Positions 15,467 to 23,305 are shown, numbered from the stretch's first letter. The stretch is 44,692 bases of DNA from Microcaldota archaeon (GCA_021818545.1 JAKATX010000008.1:1-44692), one strand, 5' to 3'. A program made the numbers and translations. Notes: generated from the letters alone by a model not told the origin.

Positions 15467-16336
15467 CTAAACAGGCTTGGAAACCTTGGCTTTCAGGGCC
15501 ACAGCCTGGCTTACGCTAAATGCTCCATCTATGCCATCATAGAGGGCTTTTTTATTCGTGCTTATGTAGGTCATTGTGACATCCGGCTTGCAATGCCTAG
15601 CGAACTTGCTAGTAAGGAAGACGTTGCCATTGGTTTGCTCGGCGAAGTGCGTTATAGCATAGTGGCGTAGGCTGTGAGTTGTTAATCTGTGCAGACTTCG
15701 TGCTCTCCTATCCGGCACAGATTCATCGGTTGTGCAATAGATTTCATCTATCAGGGCTAGTTGGACATATTCCCTGAACTTATGCCTAGCGTAGCCCTCA
15801 TCAATGAACGCAGCGCTAGTGCTGCTCTTGCCGTCCTCTTTGAAAAACAGGCTCCCATGGGCCTTCTCTATCTTGTCTGAGTTTGCTGTTATGTAGTCCA
15901 AAGTCTCTTTGAATAATGGTGATGGGATCAGGAGCACATCCAACCGCGCAGCCTTTTCGGTCTTGAGGACCAGCTCGCGGCTCTCGAACTTGATATTACT
16001 CAAGTTTAAGCGAACTGCCTCGCCTATCCTAAGACCTAGTTGCGCCTGATACGAGAACAGCAGATGGAACTTCGGATTGTCTACCGCCCTGAAGAAAGCC
16101 TGGAGTTCATGCTCCGTGAAGCCCTTATTAAGTGCTCCGTACTTGGGCGGGCCACTCTTCCTGAACTTCTTCTTGTAGAACCTTACAACTACCGACCTCA
16201 ACTCCTCCGTTTGGTGCTTTGAGAGCGCCGGAAGAGTAGCCTCAAGGTCGGACTTTAATTTTCTGAATCCGATTCTAGGATTGGAACCGGACCTAGGCGC
16301 ACGCTTCATTATGTGCGCCTCCCCGGATTCGGACAC
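15467..16336 (-). CDS. int: Tyrosine recombinase (integrase)
   Basis: 289 residues. A basic N-terminal region (about 1-70) would bind DNA. The catalytic domain carries the full residue set: R103 (GLRIGEA), a lysine at 125 or 128 on the beta-hairpin, H221 and R224 (HSLRHYAITHF), H248 (ARHCKP) and nucleophile Y257 (TMTYIS). All residues needed for recombination are present, so it looks active. Its start lies 9 bases from an att copy, the usual position beside attP. It is not split by the att site, unlike SSV-type integrases. The two arms of inverted and direct sites just beyond its stop could be its arm-binding sites. Probable role: integration into and excision from the tRNA-Lys 3' end. Confidence 0.93.
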   Translation of the reverse strand: MSESGEAHIMKRAPRSGSNPRIGFRKLKSDLEATLPALSKHQTEELRSVVVRFYKKKFRKSGPPKYGALNKGFTEHELQAFFRAVDNPKFHLLFSYQAQLGLRIGEAVRLNLSNIKFESRELVLKTEKAARLDVLLIPSPLFKETLDYITANSDKIEKAHGSLFFKEDGKSSTSAAFIDEGYARHKFREYVQLALIDEIYCTTDESVPDRRARSLHRLTTHSLRHYAITHFAEQTNGNVFLTSKFARHCKPDVTMTYISTNKKALYDGIDGAFSVSQAVALKAKVSKPV

Positions 16337-16344
16337 TAGCTTGA

Positions 16345-16388
16345 CATCGTAAGGATGAGGCGGGCCCGGTGGGATTTGGACCCACGAC
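16345..16388 (-). repeat. Middle att copy (tRNA-Lys 3' end, 44 bases)
   Basis: It matches 17145-17188 with two changes and lies exactly 800 bases from it; 16349-16388 is identical to 10898-10937 (40 bases). Similarity ends after GTGGGTCC...GTC of the T-arm and variable loop, so the cross-over site lies in or next to this segment. It sits directly before the integrase start. Confidence 0.85.
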
Positions 16389-16576
16389 CTCAGCAGAAGA
16401 ATTTGGCAAAATTCGATGTGTACTTAGCAACACCGAATTTATATTGATACTAGGTGCGGTTTACTTGAATTTTAACCTGTTGAAAAAGCTGACGACCGCA
16501 CAAGCGGAGCGGTTTTCGCGAACCGCCAAAATCCTTATTTTTATATGATTCAAAAACGTACATAAACAGAACATAT

Positions 16577-16585
16577 TTATATAAT
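16577..16585 (+). promoter_or_regulatory. TATA box of the toxin-antitoxin pair
   Basis: TTTATATAAT-type box about 30 bases before the antitoxin ATG at 16612. The near-palindromic AT sequence could also be where the ribbon-helix-helix protein represses its own promoter. The 16389-16611 interval otherwise shows no gene. Confidence 0.5.
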
Positions 16586-16611
16586 AAGCAACGTAATATT
16601 CTTGTGGTAAA

Positions 16612-16851
16612 ATGAATGTTACTTTAAGGGGCAAGGTGCAGCAAATCCTTGATGTCATGGTTAAAGAGGGATACGCCAATACCAAGTCCGAAGCAATCAG
16701 GTTCGCCATACTAAATTTTGGTGAAAGCCACGTTGAAGAGATTATGGTGGAGGAGAAGCTTGGCAGAATCAACAAGGAAATAAAAGAAGGGAAAAGGAGA
16801 CTGCTAAATTCGAAAGAGGCTTTGGGTGTTTACGCTAAGTACGCGAAGTGA
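16612..16851 (+). CDS. Ribbon-helix-helix antitoxin
   Basis: 79 residues. The N-terminal strand MNVTLRGKV, then two helices (QQILDVMVKEGYANTKSEAIRFAILNF), is the ribbon-helix-helix fold used by CopG/ParD-type antitoxins. The strand binds the major groove of the operator and the Lys/Glu-rich C-terminal tail (about 45-79) would wrap the toxin. The stop codon overlaps the toxin start by four bases (GTGA), so translation is coupled. Such pairs keep integrated elements from being lost. The annotation as antitoxin rests on fold and gene arrangement. Confidence 0.82.
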   Translation: MNVTLRGKVQQILDVMVKEGYANTKSEAIRFAILNFGESHVEEIMVEEKLGRINKEIKEGKRRLLNSKEALGVYAKYAK

Positions 16852-17117
16852 TAAACACGTACGAAGCTGAATACGACCAGGACTGGCCTAAATATTTCCA
16901 ACATTTGGAGAATGGCATAAAGGCGAGAATCTCCAAGAAGATCTGGAAAATCCTAAATTACCCAAATAAGAGACATTTGAAGAAAAGCCAGTTTTTTGTT
17001 GACGAAGTAGGGCAGTATAGGATTCTTTACATGGTTTTTGAAGAAACGCGGAAGGTAAGATTTTATTTTGTAGGTACACACAAAGAGTATGAAATATGGT
17101 ACAAGCAAGGCCTCTAA
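16848..17117 (+). CDS. RelE/ParE-family toxin
   Basis: 89 residues with the compact RelE/ParE pattern: basic helices IKARISKKIWKIL, the GQYRILYMVFEETRKVRFYFVGTHKEYE strand region and an aromatic C-terminus. RelE-type proteins cut mRNA on the ribosome and ParE-type proteins poison gyrase; sequence alone does not decide which this is. YRILY and FVGTHKEYEIWY resemble the archaeal RelE group. The start is GTG within the antitoxin stop. The pair is the only coding content of the small 800-base unit between the middle and proximal att copies. Confidence 0.8.
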   Translation: MINTYEAEYDQDWPKYFQHLENGIKARISKKIWKILNYPNKRHLKKSQFFVDEVGQYRILYMVFEETRKVRFYFVGTHKEYEIWYKQGL

Positions 17118-17144
17118 TGGCCGACAAAAAAGACTGATTTTTGC

Positions 17145-17212
17145 CATCGTAAAAATGAGGCGGGCCCGGTGGGATTTGGACCCACGACTTAAAGGTTAAA
17201 AGCCTTCCACTC
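17145..17212 (-). repeat. Proximal att copy within tRNA-Lys and its 3' flank
   Basis: This is the 3' 52 bases of the intact tRNA-Lys plus 16 downstream bases, shared with the other two copies (10898-10961 and 16345-16388). The shared flank outside the tRNA shows that repeats came from recombination rather than from independent tRNA genes. Confidence 0.85.
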
Positions 17213-17235
17213 TAGCCAAACTGAGTTACGGGCCC
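17161..17235 (-). tRNA. tRNA-Lys(TTT)
   Basis: 75 bases, no intron. Acceptor GGGCCCG/CGGGCCC with discriminator G, D-stem ACTC/GAGT, anticodon stem GAAGG/CCTTT with loop CTTTTAA (anticodon TTT), variable loop AAGTC, and T-stem GTGGG/CCCAC with loop TCCAAAT. The T-loop has C where T55 (pseudouridine) is normal. CCA is not encoded. Integration has rebuilt its 3' half from the element's copy, so the gene stays functional. A TATA-like GTAAATAAATC lies near 17249-17259. Confidence 0.93.
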
Positions 17236-17327
17236 ATAGATTTAGCGATTTATTTACGTAGACAACGTTTTTAAGGTTTAGTTGTTTATTTAGATAATCA
17301 GGAGATATCGCGATAAGACATGATTTC

Positions 17328-17792
17328 ATGCTTAGTGATGTGATGAAAGCCGAGAAAATAGTAAAAATAAAATTGAGCGACCTTATACCCCACGAACAAT
17401 TCAGGCCAGAACATGCGCAGGAACTTACCGTCCAGATAAAGAACGACAAAGTGTTGAAGAGGCCGATAGCGGTATATGACCTCGGCAGCTACAAGCCTGG
17501 GAAATACATGATAGTGGACGGCCACCACAGGACCGAGGCCCTTAAGGCGCTAGGACTTACTTATGTGCCCGTCAACGTAATAGACTATTTCGACAGGGAT
17601 ATCATGGTAAGGAGCTGGGACGTAGAAGTAGTATGGGACAAGAAGGAAATCGTAATGGGCGCATTGGAAGGGAAGCTGCTAAAGCCCAAGGCGACCAAGC
17701 ATATACTGGTGCAGTACAAGCAGGAATCGGCCTTCCAGGACAACGACTACATAGAGCCCATCATAAATTATCCGTTAGAAGATCTGAAATGA
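17328..17792 (+). CDS. ParB/Srx-fold protein similar to ADP-dependent serine kinase SerK
   Basis: 154 residues. The core is the ParB-like nucleotide-binding fold: KLSDLIPHEQF (about 15-25), MIVDGHHRTEALKALG (61-76) and VIDYFDRDIMVRSW (84-97). The C-terminal KPKATKHILV...YPLEDL resembles the end of archaeal SerK, which phosphorylates free serine with ADP. Compared with SerK (about 240 residues) it lacks much of the middle. No helix-turn-helix DNA-binding domain is present, so plasmid partition is unlikely. Possible roles are small-molecule kinase or sulfiredoxin-like. ATG 17343 (MKAEKIVKI) is an alternative start. It lies just outside the tRNA-Lys element and converges with ahcY, 10 bases apart. 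Confidence 0.6.
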   Translation: MLSDVMKAEKIVKIKLSDLIPHEQFRPEHAQELTVQIKNDKVLKRPIAVYDLGSYKPGKYMIVDGHHRTEALKALGLTYVPVNVIDYFDRDIMVRSWDVEVVWDKKEIVMGALEGKLLKPKATKHILVQYKQESAFQDNDYIEPIINYPLEDLK

Positions 17793-17802
17793 AGGCTCTG
17801 CG

Positions 17803-19038
17803 TCACGTGCCGCTCTCGTAACTGGACAGGTATCTCTTCTGTCGCTCCGACAGCTTGTCTATGCTTATCTTAAGCGATTCCAGTTTTAGCTTGGCTACGT
17901 TCTGGTCTATTACTCTAGGTACGTCATATACCCTGTTAGCCATGCTCTTACCATTCTTCAATAGGTAAACTGCTGATAGGGCCTGGTTCGCAAAGCTCAT
18001 GTCCATCACCTCGGATGGATGGCCTTCCGCTGCGCTGAGATTGACCAGCCTGCCCTGCGCTATTAGCAGTATGCGCCTGCCGTCCTTCATTGTGTATTCA
18101 TAGAGTTGTGCCCTTATCTCGCGCTTCTTTGCTGCGAGCTTTTCTAGGTCTTTCACGTTTATTTCCACGTTGAAATGCCCGGAGTTAGCTACTATCGCGA
18201 GATCCTTCATTTTCTTGATGTGCCTCTCTGTTATTATGTCGCAGTTGCCCGTTGCGGTTACGAATATGTCGCCCGCCTTTGCTGCTTCATCCATAGTTTT
18301 GACGTCGAATCCATCCATGTATGCCTCCAATGCCTTTACAGGGTCTATCTCAGTCACTATGACCCTTGCGCCCATGCCTCTGGCCCTCATGGCTATCCCT
18401 CTCCCGACCCATCCGTAGCCGCCCACAACGAAATTCTTTCCGGCCAGCATTATGTTGGTGGCGCGGAGTATGCCGTCGATTGTGCTCTGGCCCGTGCCGT
18501 ACCTGTTATCGAACATGTGCTTGGTGTCGGCGTCATTCACGCCTATCACAGGGAAGGTTAGGCGCCCTGCTTTCTCCAGCGCTTTGAGCCGGAATATGCC
18601 TGTTGTTGTTTCCTCCATGCCGCCCATTGCATCCAATCCAGCGGATATTGCGGCATTGGTCAGGTCTCCGCCATCGTCCATGACCAATTTTGGCCTGAAC
18701 GCGATGGTGTCAGCTATCGCCTTGTAGTAATTCTTCGCGCTCTCGCCCCTGAAACCCATTGCCCGTATGCCCTGTGAATTCAGATAGGCAACGACATCAT
18801 CCTGCGTGCTCAATGGATTTGAAGCACACATGCAGACTTCTGCGCCACCTGCCTTCAGGGTGATTGCCAATACCGCAGTTTCGGTCGTAAGATGCAGGCA
18901 TCCTCCGAGCTTGGCGCCACGCAGCGGCTTCAACGCGGAAAACTGCCTCCTTATGATGCCAAGTACTGGCATCCTAGTAGATGCCCATTCGACCCTATTG
19001 CGACCCGAAGCTATCAAGGAAGACTTGTTAGAACCCAT
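17803..19038 (-). CDS. ahcY: Adenosylhomocysteinase
   Basis: 411 residues. It hydrolyses S-adenosylhomocysteine to adenosine and homocysteine, clearing the inhibitor made by methyltransferases. Markers are LHLTTETAVLAITLKAGGAEV, the catalytic/NAD region YGTGQSTIDGILRATN, the Rossmann motif VVGGYGWVGRGIAMRARGMGARVIVTE split over about 215-241, and NSGHFNVEIN. The C-terminal NAD-binding tail with K-x-x-Y (KRYLSSY) is present. Length is normal for archaea. ATG 19038 (MGSNKSSLIASGRNR) is chosen; the 22 upstream codons are poor and reach into the divergent promoter region. Confidence 0.96.
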   Translation of the reverse strand: MGSNKSSLIASGRNRVEWASTRMPVLGIIRRQFSALKPLRGAKLGGCLHLTTETAVLAITLKAGGAEVCMCASNPLSTQDDVVAYLNSQGIRAMGFRGESAKNYYKAIADTIAFRPKLVMDDGGDLTNAAISAGLDAMGGMEETTTGIFRLKALEKAGRLTFPVIGVNDADTKHMFDNRYGTGQSTIDGILRATNIMLAGKNFVVGGYGWVGRGIAMRARGMGARVIVTEIDPVKALEAYMDGFDVKTMDEAAKAGDIFVTATGNCDIITERHIKKMKDLAIVANSGHFNVEINVKDLEKLAAKKREIRAQLYEYTMKDGRRILLIAQGRLVNLSAAEGHPSEVMDMSFANQALSAVYLLKNGKSMANRVYDVPRVIDQNVAKLKLESLKISIDKLSERQKRYLSSYESGT

Positions 19039-19125
19039 AGTAATACGCCGAGATTTTATACATTTTTTACTTTGGGCAGAACAGTTTAAATACGTTAAGA
19101 GCACAAGTAGAGTAAAGTTGGTTAT

Positions 19126-19569
19126 ATGGAGAATACGCTTGAGAAGTCACCAAAATCAAGTTCAAAGAGCACCGTGGATAAGGAGCCTAAGAATGAGGAT
19201 TCTACTTACCTGACACAGATGCTGCGCAAGCGTCCGTCGAATAAGCTGCTCAACAATGTGATCACGCATGCACAGAAGCTTGAGGCAAGCAAGAATGTCG
19301 ATAACATGGCAGTTGGTCAGCATTACATTGCAGCGGCCAAGATAGCACAGAAACTAGGAGACCAAAGCAAGGCAGATGCTTACATGGACAAGGCAATCAA
19401 GTATATAAGCAAGGAACTCTACAAGCAAGCAGTCAAAATGGCCAATGCGCTTAAATCACTCGGTGCCAAGGAGGTAACTGTAGGAGTTACAGTACTAGGA
19501 ATAGAAGTCTCTGTAACTTTCGAAGTAAGCACGATAATAGTAACCAAGCCGCAACCGACTGAGAATTGA
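19126..19569 (+). CDS. Conserved-looking protein of unknown function
   Basis: 147 residues. A charged, Ser/Lys-rich N-terminal 35 residues is followed by helices that look like a helical hairpin repeat (VDNMAVGQHYIAAAKIAQKL, GDQSKADAYMDKAIKYISKEL), then a beta-rich C-terminus (KEVTVGVTVLGIEVSVTFEVSTIIV). No signal peptide. I do not recognise the family. It is divergent from ahcY; a TATA box GTTTAAATAC near 19081-19090 drives it. Good codon use and promoter make it a real gene. Confidence 0.6.
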   Translation: MENTLEKSPKSSSKSTVDKEPKNEDSTYLTQMLRKRPSNKLLNNVITHAQKLEASKNVDNMAVGQHYIAAAKIAQKLGDQSKADAYMDKAIKYISKELYKQAVKMANALKSLGAKEVTVGVTVLGIEVSVTFEVSTIIVTKPQPTEN

Positions 19570-19627
19570 GCATTATGAGGTTGGTAGCACCGCCACATCC
19601 AGTGTAGTCTACTGCAATGGTGCCACT

Positions 19628-20176
19628 ATGAAGCTTATTGCCATATACGGTCCTCCTGGGGTCGGGAAGCTGGCCGTAGCTAAAGAGCTTTCCAAGGCGA
19701 CTGGTTATAGGGTATTTCATAATCACCTTACCGTAGACATGGTCGGAGCGGTTTTTGAGCACGGCAGCCCTGTTTATAATAGGCTTGTAAGGAAGTATAG
19801 GACTGAATTGCTTGTAGAAGCCGCGAAATCCGGCGTTGCAGGTGTGATATTTACTTTCATATACAGGGATGAAAAGGAGATCAATAACGTACTGATTAAT
19901 ACTGAAGCCAAACTACGCAAATTGGGCGTAACTACCCACTTCGTAAGGCTTTATTGTAAAAGGAGAACCCTTTATGGTAGGCTCGTTATTGGATCTCGCA
20001 GGAAATTTGATAAGATTGTAAGCGTGAAAGCTCTAGAAGCGGAGTATGCAGGTTATGACATGTTCGCGCAACTGCCATTCGCAAAATCCCTAAGTATAGA
20101 CAATACTGCGCTATCCCCCAAGAAAGTAGCCCTGACGATAGCGAAAAATTACCATTTAATTAGTAGGGGATGGTAA
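19628..20176 (+). CDS. P-loop kinase-like protein, copy 1
   Basis: 182 residues. It has an ATP-binding loop GPPGVGKL at residues 8-15, in which the usual Ser/Thr after lysine is leucine, followed by the family signature TGYRVFHNHLTVDMV and a central GVIFTFIY strand. The C-terminal NTALSPKKVALTIA helix is also shared with copy 2. The fold is that of small nucleoside or shikimate kinases (AAA_33-like), and the G-K-L loop with F-H-N-H-L-T is a known variant group. The substrate is unknown. It is first of a three-gene run with the next kinase (3 bases apart) and the HAD phosphatase. Confidence 0.75.
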   Translation: MKLIAIYGPPGVGKLAVAKELSKATGYRVFHNHLTVDMVGAVFEHGSPVYNRLVRKYRTELLVEAAKSGVAGVIFTFIYRDEKEINNVLINTEAKLRKLGVTTHFVRLYCKRRTLYGRLVIGSRRKFDKIVSVKALEAEYAGYDMFAQLPFAKSLSIDNTALSPKKVALTIAKNYHLISRGW

Positions 20177-20179
20177 CAC

Positions 20180-20737
20180 ATGCGCAAAAATATGGTAAAG
20201 CACACAAACGTAATAGTCCTGTATGGACCTCCGGCAGTGGGCAAGTTGGCTGTGGCAAACGAATTGTCCAGGATAACGGGTTATAAGGTATTGCACAACC
20301 ACCTTACTCTTGACTTTGTCACTTCAATATTTGGTTTTGGAGGTAGAAAAACACCAGGCCTTGTAGATAAATACAGGATTGATATCATTAGGGAAGCAGT
20401 TGACAGTGGGATCGAAGGACTCATACTCACATTTGTATATGGCAACACAAAGGGCGATGACAAATTTATAAACGACATTATAAAGGCGGTCGAACGCGGT
20501 GATGGCAGGGTTTTGTTCTGTCAACTTAAATGCAGCATCAGGGCCTTGAAGTCTAGGATAGGCAGTGCCTCAAGAAAAAGGTATAACAAGATAAGGAGTG
20601 CAAAAAAGTTGGATAGACTGTTTTCAGAATACGACGTGCTGTCACCAATAAAGTCAGTTAACTCTTATATATTAGACAACACTCATCTATCCCCGAAGCG
20701 CGCCGCAATGGCCGTAAAAAAGCATTATGATTTATAG
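20180..20737 (+). CDS. P-loop kinase-like protein, copy 2
   Basis: 185 residues, a diverged tandem duplicate of the preceding gene. The P-loop GPPAVGKL (16-23) is followed by LAVANELSRITGYKVLHNHLT and LILTFVYG, and both end in a DNTxLSPKxxAxxxxKxY motif. Again leucine follows the P-loop lysine. The N-terminus is eight residues longer (MRKNMVKH); ATG at residue 5 is an alternative. Separation of 3 bases from copy 1 and 9 from the HAD gene indicates an operon. The two copies may have split substrates; this cannot be read from sequence. Confidence 0.75.
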   Translation: MRKNMVKHTNVIVLYGPPAVGKLAVANELSRITGYKVLHNHLTLDFVTSIFGFGGRKTPGLVDKYRIDIIREAVDSGIEGLILTFVYGNTKGDDKFINDIIKAVERGDGRVLFCQLKCSIRALKSRIGSASRKRYNKIRSAKKLDRLFSEYDVLSPIKSVNSYILDNTHLSPKRAAMAVKKHYDL

Positions 20738-20746
20738 GGCTTTGAA

Positions 20747-21409
20747 ATGCCAAAAATAAAACTGCTGGGGCTTGACTTTGATGGTACCATAGCGCATTAC
20801 TCGTATCCATCGGCTTGGGAAGTAATAGCAAACGGTATAGGATGTGCAAATGAGGATGCGATATTAAGAAAATTATATTACGATGGGGAATTCGACGTAA
20901 GAACATGGTCTTTCAAATCCGTGGAACTGTACAAGAGATATGGACTTACTAAGCCAGTTTTCCATGAACTATTCACTAGGGATATGAAGCCAGCCACAGG
21001 GGCATTGAAACTTCTATCGGAAATGCGCGACAGGGATATAAAAACTGCCATAATTTCAGGATCAATAAAAGAGGTCTATGAGATATTCGAGCAAAAGTTC
21101 AAGGCGAAAGTAGACTTTGTCAAGATAGCGCACCAATTTGACTTTGACGACAAGGGGATATTGACAGGCGGTTATTTCACAAACCAAGATTTCACTGGAA
21201 AAGTGACTGCACTTAAAGACATATGCGAGAAATTGGGCATAACGCCCAAGGAATGCGCTTTCGTAGGCAACGGTACCAATGATATACCGATATTCAAGAG
21301 TGTGGGCGTGTCTTTTGCATTCAATCCGGAGAAAGACGAGGTCATGGAGAATGCAAACGTGATAATAAACAATCAAGACATAAGTGAGATCCTTAATTAC
21401 ATAGATTGA
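20747..21409 (+). CDS. HAD-superfamily phosphatase, phosphoserine-phosphatase-like
   Basis: 220 residues. It has all four HAD motifs: DFDGT (10-14, nucleophile D10 and acid D12), ISGS (about 103-106), the lysine of FTGKVTALKDIC, and GNGTNDIPIF (about 178-187). The small helical cap between motifs I and II and the E-K-L-G-I-T-P-K-E-C-A-F-V-G-N-G arrangement resemble SerB-type phosphatases. It removes phosphate from a small molecule; phosphoserine is one candidate. It is the last gene of the kinase-kinase-phosphatase run. A SerK-like protein is encoded 3 kb upstream, so a serine-phosphate link is possible but unproven. Confidence 0.85.
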   Translation: MPKIKLLGLDFDGTIAHYSYPSAWEVIANGIGCANEDAILRKLYYDGEFDVRTWSFKSVELYKRYGLTKPVFHELFTRDMKPATGALKLLSEMRDRDIKTAIISGSIKEVYEIFEQKFKAKVDFVKIAHQFDFDDKGILTGGYFTNQDFTGKVTALKDICEKLGITPKECAFVGNGTNDIPIFKSVGVSFAFNPEKDEVMENANVIINNQDISEILNYID

Positions 21410-21504
21410 ATTTTGCAGTGTTTGTGCGCAGGGCCATTTTGCATGAATCAAGAATACGGATGATTATTAATAATTGAAATAGAACACGATCATGTAGCCA
21501 TGGT

Positions 21505-22467
21505 ATGATGACCAACCTTTCGAATTCATTCGCATTTGAAATAATGCCCAAGCCGCCTTATTCTTTTGAGCTTACTGTAAAAAAGCCGGCGGGGTGGCCG
21601 CTTTTCAACCCGTTCGAAGTATACGATAGCAGGACATTATGGACTGCGACTTACATTGGCAGTAGGCTTATTGGAATGCGGATATCATCGTCAGGCACAA
21701 TTAATACTCCGATATTACATATAGCCATACACTATGCACGAAGGTTGGATGATGCAGAGAAAAATAGGATAAAGGATATTGTAAAAAAGGCGATAGGCGC
21801 AGATCAAGATTTGAAGCCATTCTATAGGATGGCAAAGAAAGACAGCATACTCAAGCACACGATAGAAGACCTTTATGGGATGCACGACACTTTTTCACCG
21901 ATGATATTCTCTGAGGCAGTTCTTGCCATATTGCTGCAGATGGCTCCTTTAAAAAGGAGCACCGAAATGATGGGCTCTTTCATAAAAACGTATGGCGAGG
22001 TTGCAGATTTTGATGGGAAAGTAATAAAGGCGTGGCCAACTCCGGTAAAAATAGCAAATCTAAGTGCTATGGAAATTGCAAAGAGATGCAGAGTAGGATA
22101 TAGGGCGAAGAGTTTGGTAAAACTTGCAAAACGCCTTAATTCTGAAGCATTTCCATCTGCTGAGGAGCTTGATGAGATGGATTCGAAGGAAGCCAAGAGG
22201 TTACTGCTTGAACTGCCAGGCATAGGTGATTATTCTGCAGATATAATAAACCCCCATGGTGGTTTCCCGATAGATGTATGGTCGGCAGAAGTTTTCAGCA
22301 AACTCTTTTTCGATAAAGCCCCAAGAAACAACAGGAAGGCGGTTGATAGAATCAAGACCGAAGGGCTGCGAAGATGGGGTGCATGGTCATGGATGGCCTT
22401 TTTCTACGTGGTGCAGGATCTTGAGAATCTCTCCAAGAAGCTTGGTAAGGATATAAGACTTAGCTGA
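21505..22467 (+). CDS. alkA: AlkA-type DNA-3-methyladenine glycosylase
   Basis: 320 residues. The helix-hairpin-helix motif LPGIGDYSAD (237-246) is followed by the catalytic aspartate D257 in GGFPIDVWS, the hallmark of HhH-GPD glycosylases. An N-terminal mixed domain (1-110) matches the AlkA/OGG arrangement. There is no C-terminal Fe-S cluster, so it is not MutY or Nth. It cuts alkylated (or possibly oxidised) bases from DNA to begin base-excision repair. It overlaps the end of the convergent SDR gene by 8 bases. Start: either ATG of the ATGATG pair at 21505. Confidence 0.88.
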   Translation: MMTNLSNSFAFEIMPKPPYSFELTVKKPAGWPLFNPFEVYDSRTLWTATYIGSRLIGMRISSSGTINTPILHIAIHYARRLDDAEKNRIKDIVKKAIGADQDLKPFYRMAKKDSILKHTIEDLYGMHDTFSPMIFSEAVLAILLQMAPLKRSTEMMGSFIKTYGEVADFDGKVIKAWPTPVKIANLSAMEIAKRCRVGYRAKSLVKLAKRLNSEAFPSAEELDEMDSKEAKRLLLELPGIGDYSADIINPHGGFPIDVWSAEVFSKLFFDKAPRNNRKAVDRIKTEGLRRWGAWSWMAFFYVVQDLENLSKKLGKDIRLS

Positions 22468-23305
22468 GTTTACCTATGTGCTCGCTTACGAAATCGGAGA
22501 ACTTGATTGGCTTTGTTACGCACTTGTACAAGACTGTGTCTACCCTAAAGAGGTCATAGCCCAACATGGTGAGTTGCTCCTTACTTATTATGTTTAAGGC
22601 ACTGAGTAGGGGGATCGCCAGATAGAACAATTTTATGGGCAATTGTGGAATGGGTTTCTTGCCTTGTTTGCCCCTTACTATGTTGAGCATATCCCCTAAC
22701 CTTAGCTTTTCATTGCTGCAGACATCAAACTCCCCTTTCGCTTCAAGCAGTTTCTCCACCACTTTTGAGAAGTCACCAACATATACAGGGTTGAGGAATC
22801 CAGATTTTGGAATCGCAGGTACAAATCCGCCAGCCATGCTTAACAACTGCGCGACTATGTGGTCGTCCTCTCCGTAAAGCAATGAAGGTCTTATTATAAC
22901 ATGATTTTCGTGCTGCTTTACGTTTTCTTCTGCGGCCCTTTTTGTATTGAAATATTCGGTGCCACCTTTATCGCTACCTATAGCCGATATATAAACCAGT
23001 TTTATGTCATCTTGACCTGCGATTGCCTTGACGAGATTTGCCGTTCCATTAACATTTACGTCATGATGCTTCTGCTCTTTCTGATCAATCAAACCAACTA
23101 AGTCAATTATAGTGTCGACGCCTGCAGAGACTGCCTTTTGGATTGACTCGAAGCTAAGTATGTTGCCTTCGATCCATGAAATGCCCAGATTATCGGCCCA
23201 TTCTGGTTTATGGCGCGATAGCACCTTTATTTTATTCCTCTTGCCTAGCGCTATGCAAAGATTGCGGCCCACAAATCCAGATCCACCTATTATAAGTATC
23301 TCCAT
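22460..23305 (-). CDS. Atypical short-chain dehydrogenase (NDUFA9-like)
   Basis: 281 residues from ATG 23305 (MEILIIGGSG). The Rossmann motif GGSGFVGRNL at the N-terminus binds NAD(P). DLVGLI, VNVNGTANLV and YISAIGSD follow. The catalytic YxxxK is retained in form as YFNTKRAAE, so activity is possible. VIIRPSLLYGEDD is typical of the atypical SDR5/NDUFA9 and NmrA-like groups that act on quinone-linked or carotenoid-type substrates. A C-terminal hydrophobic patch (LPIKLFYLAIPLLSAL) suggests membrane contact. The substrate is unknown. Confidence 0.85.
   Translation of the reverse strand: MEILIIGGSGFVGRNLCIALGKRNKIKVLSRHKPEWADNLGISWIEGNILSFESIQKAVSAGVDTIIDLVGLIDQKEQKHHDVNVNGTANLVKAIAGQDDIKLVYISAIGSDKGGTEYFNTKRAAEENVKQHENHVIIRPSLLYGEDDHIVAQLLSMAGGFVPAIPKSGFLNPVYVGDFSKVVEKLLEAKGEFDVCSNEKLRLGDMLNIVRGKQGKKPIPQLPIKLFYLAIPLLSALNIISKEQLTMLGYDLFRVDTVLYKCVTKPIKFSDFVSEHIGKLS

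Larger units (their letters stand above)
10910..17160. mobile_element. Integrated element(s) in tRNA-Lys, about 6.25 kb
   Basis: The region is bounded by the intact tRNA-Lys(UUU) (17161-17235) and a 52-base copy of its 3' end (10910-10961). A third partial copy lies between them at 16345-16388. It contains two large secreted proteins, a structured non-coding region, an iteron array, a tyrosine integrase ending the main unit, and a toxin-antitoxin pair in the smaller 800-base unit. The order fits one complete integrative element (10910 to about 16388) plus a second, reduced one (about 16389-17160) in tandem at the same site. No replication protein or capsid gene is recognisable. AT-rich segments inside contrast with its neighbours. 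Confidence 0.75.
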
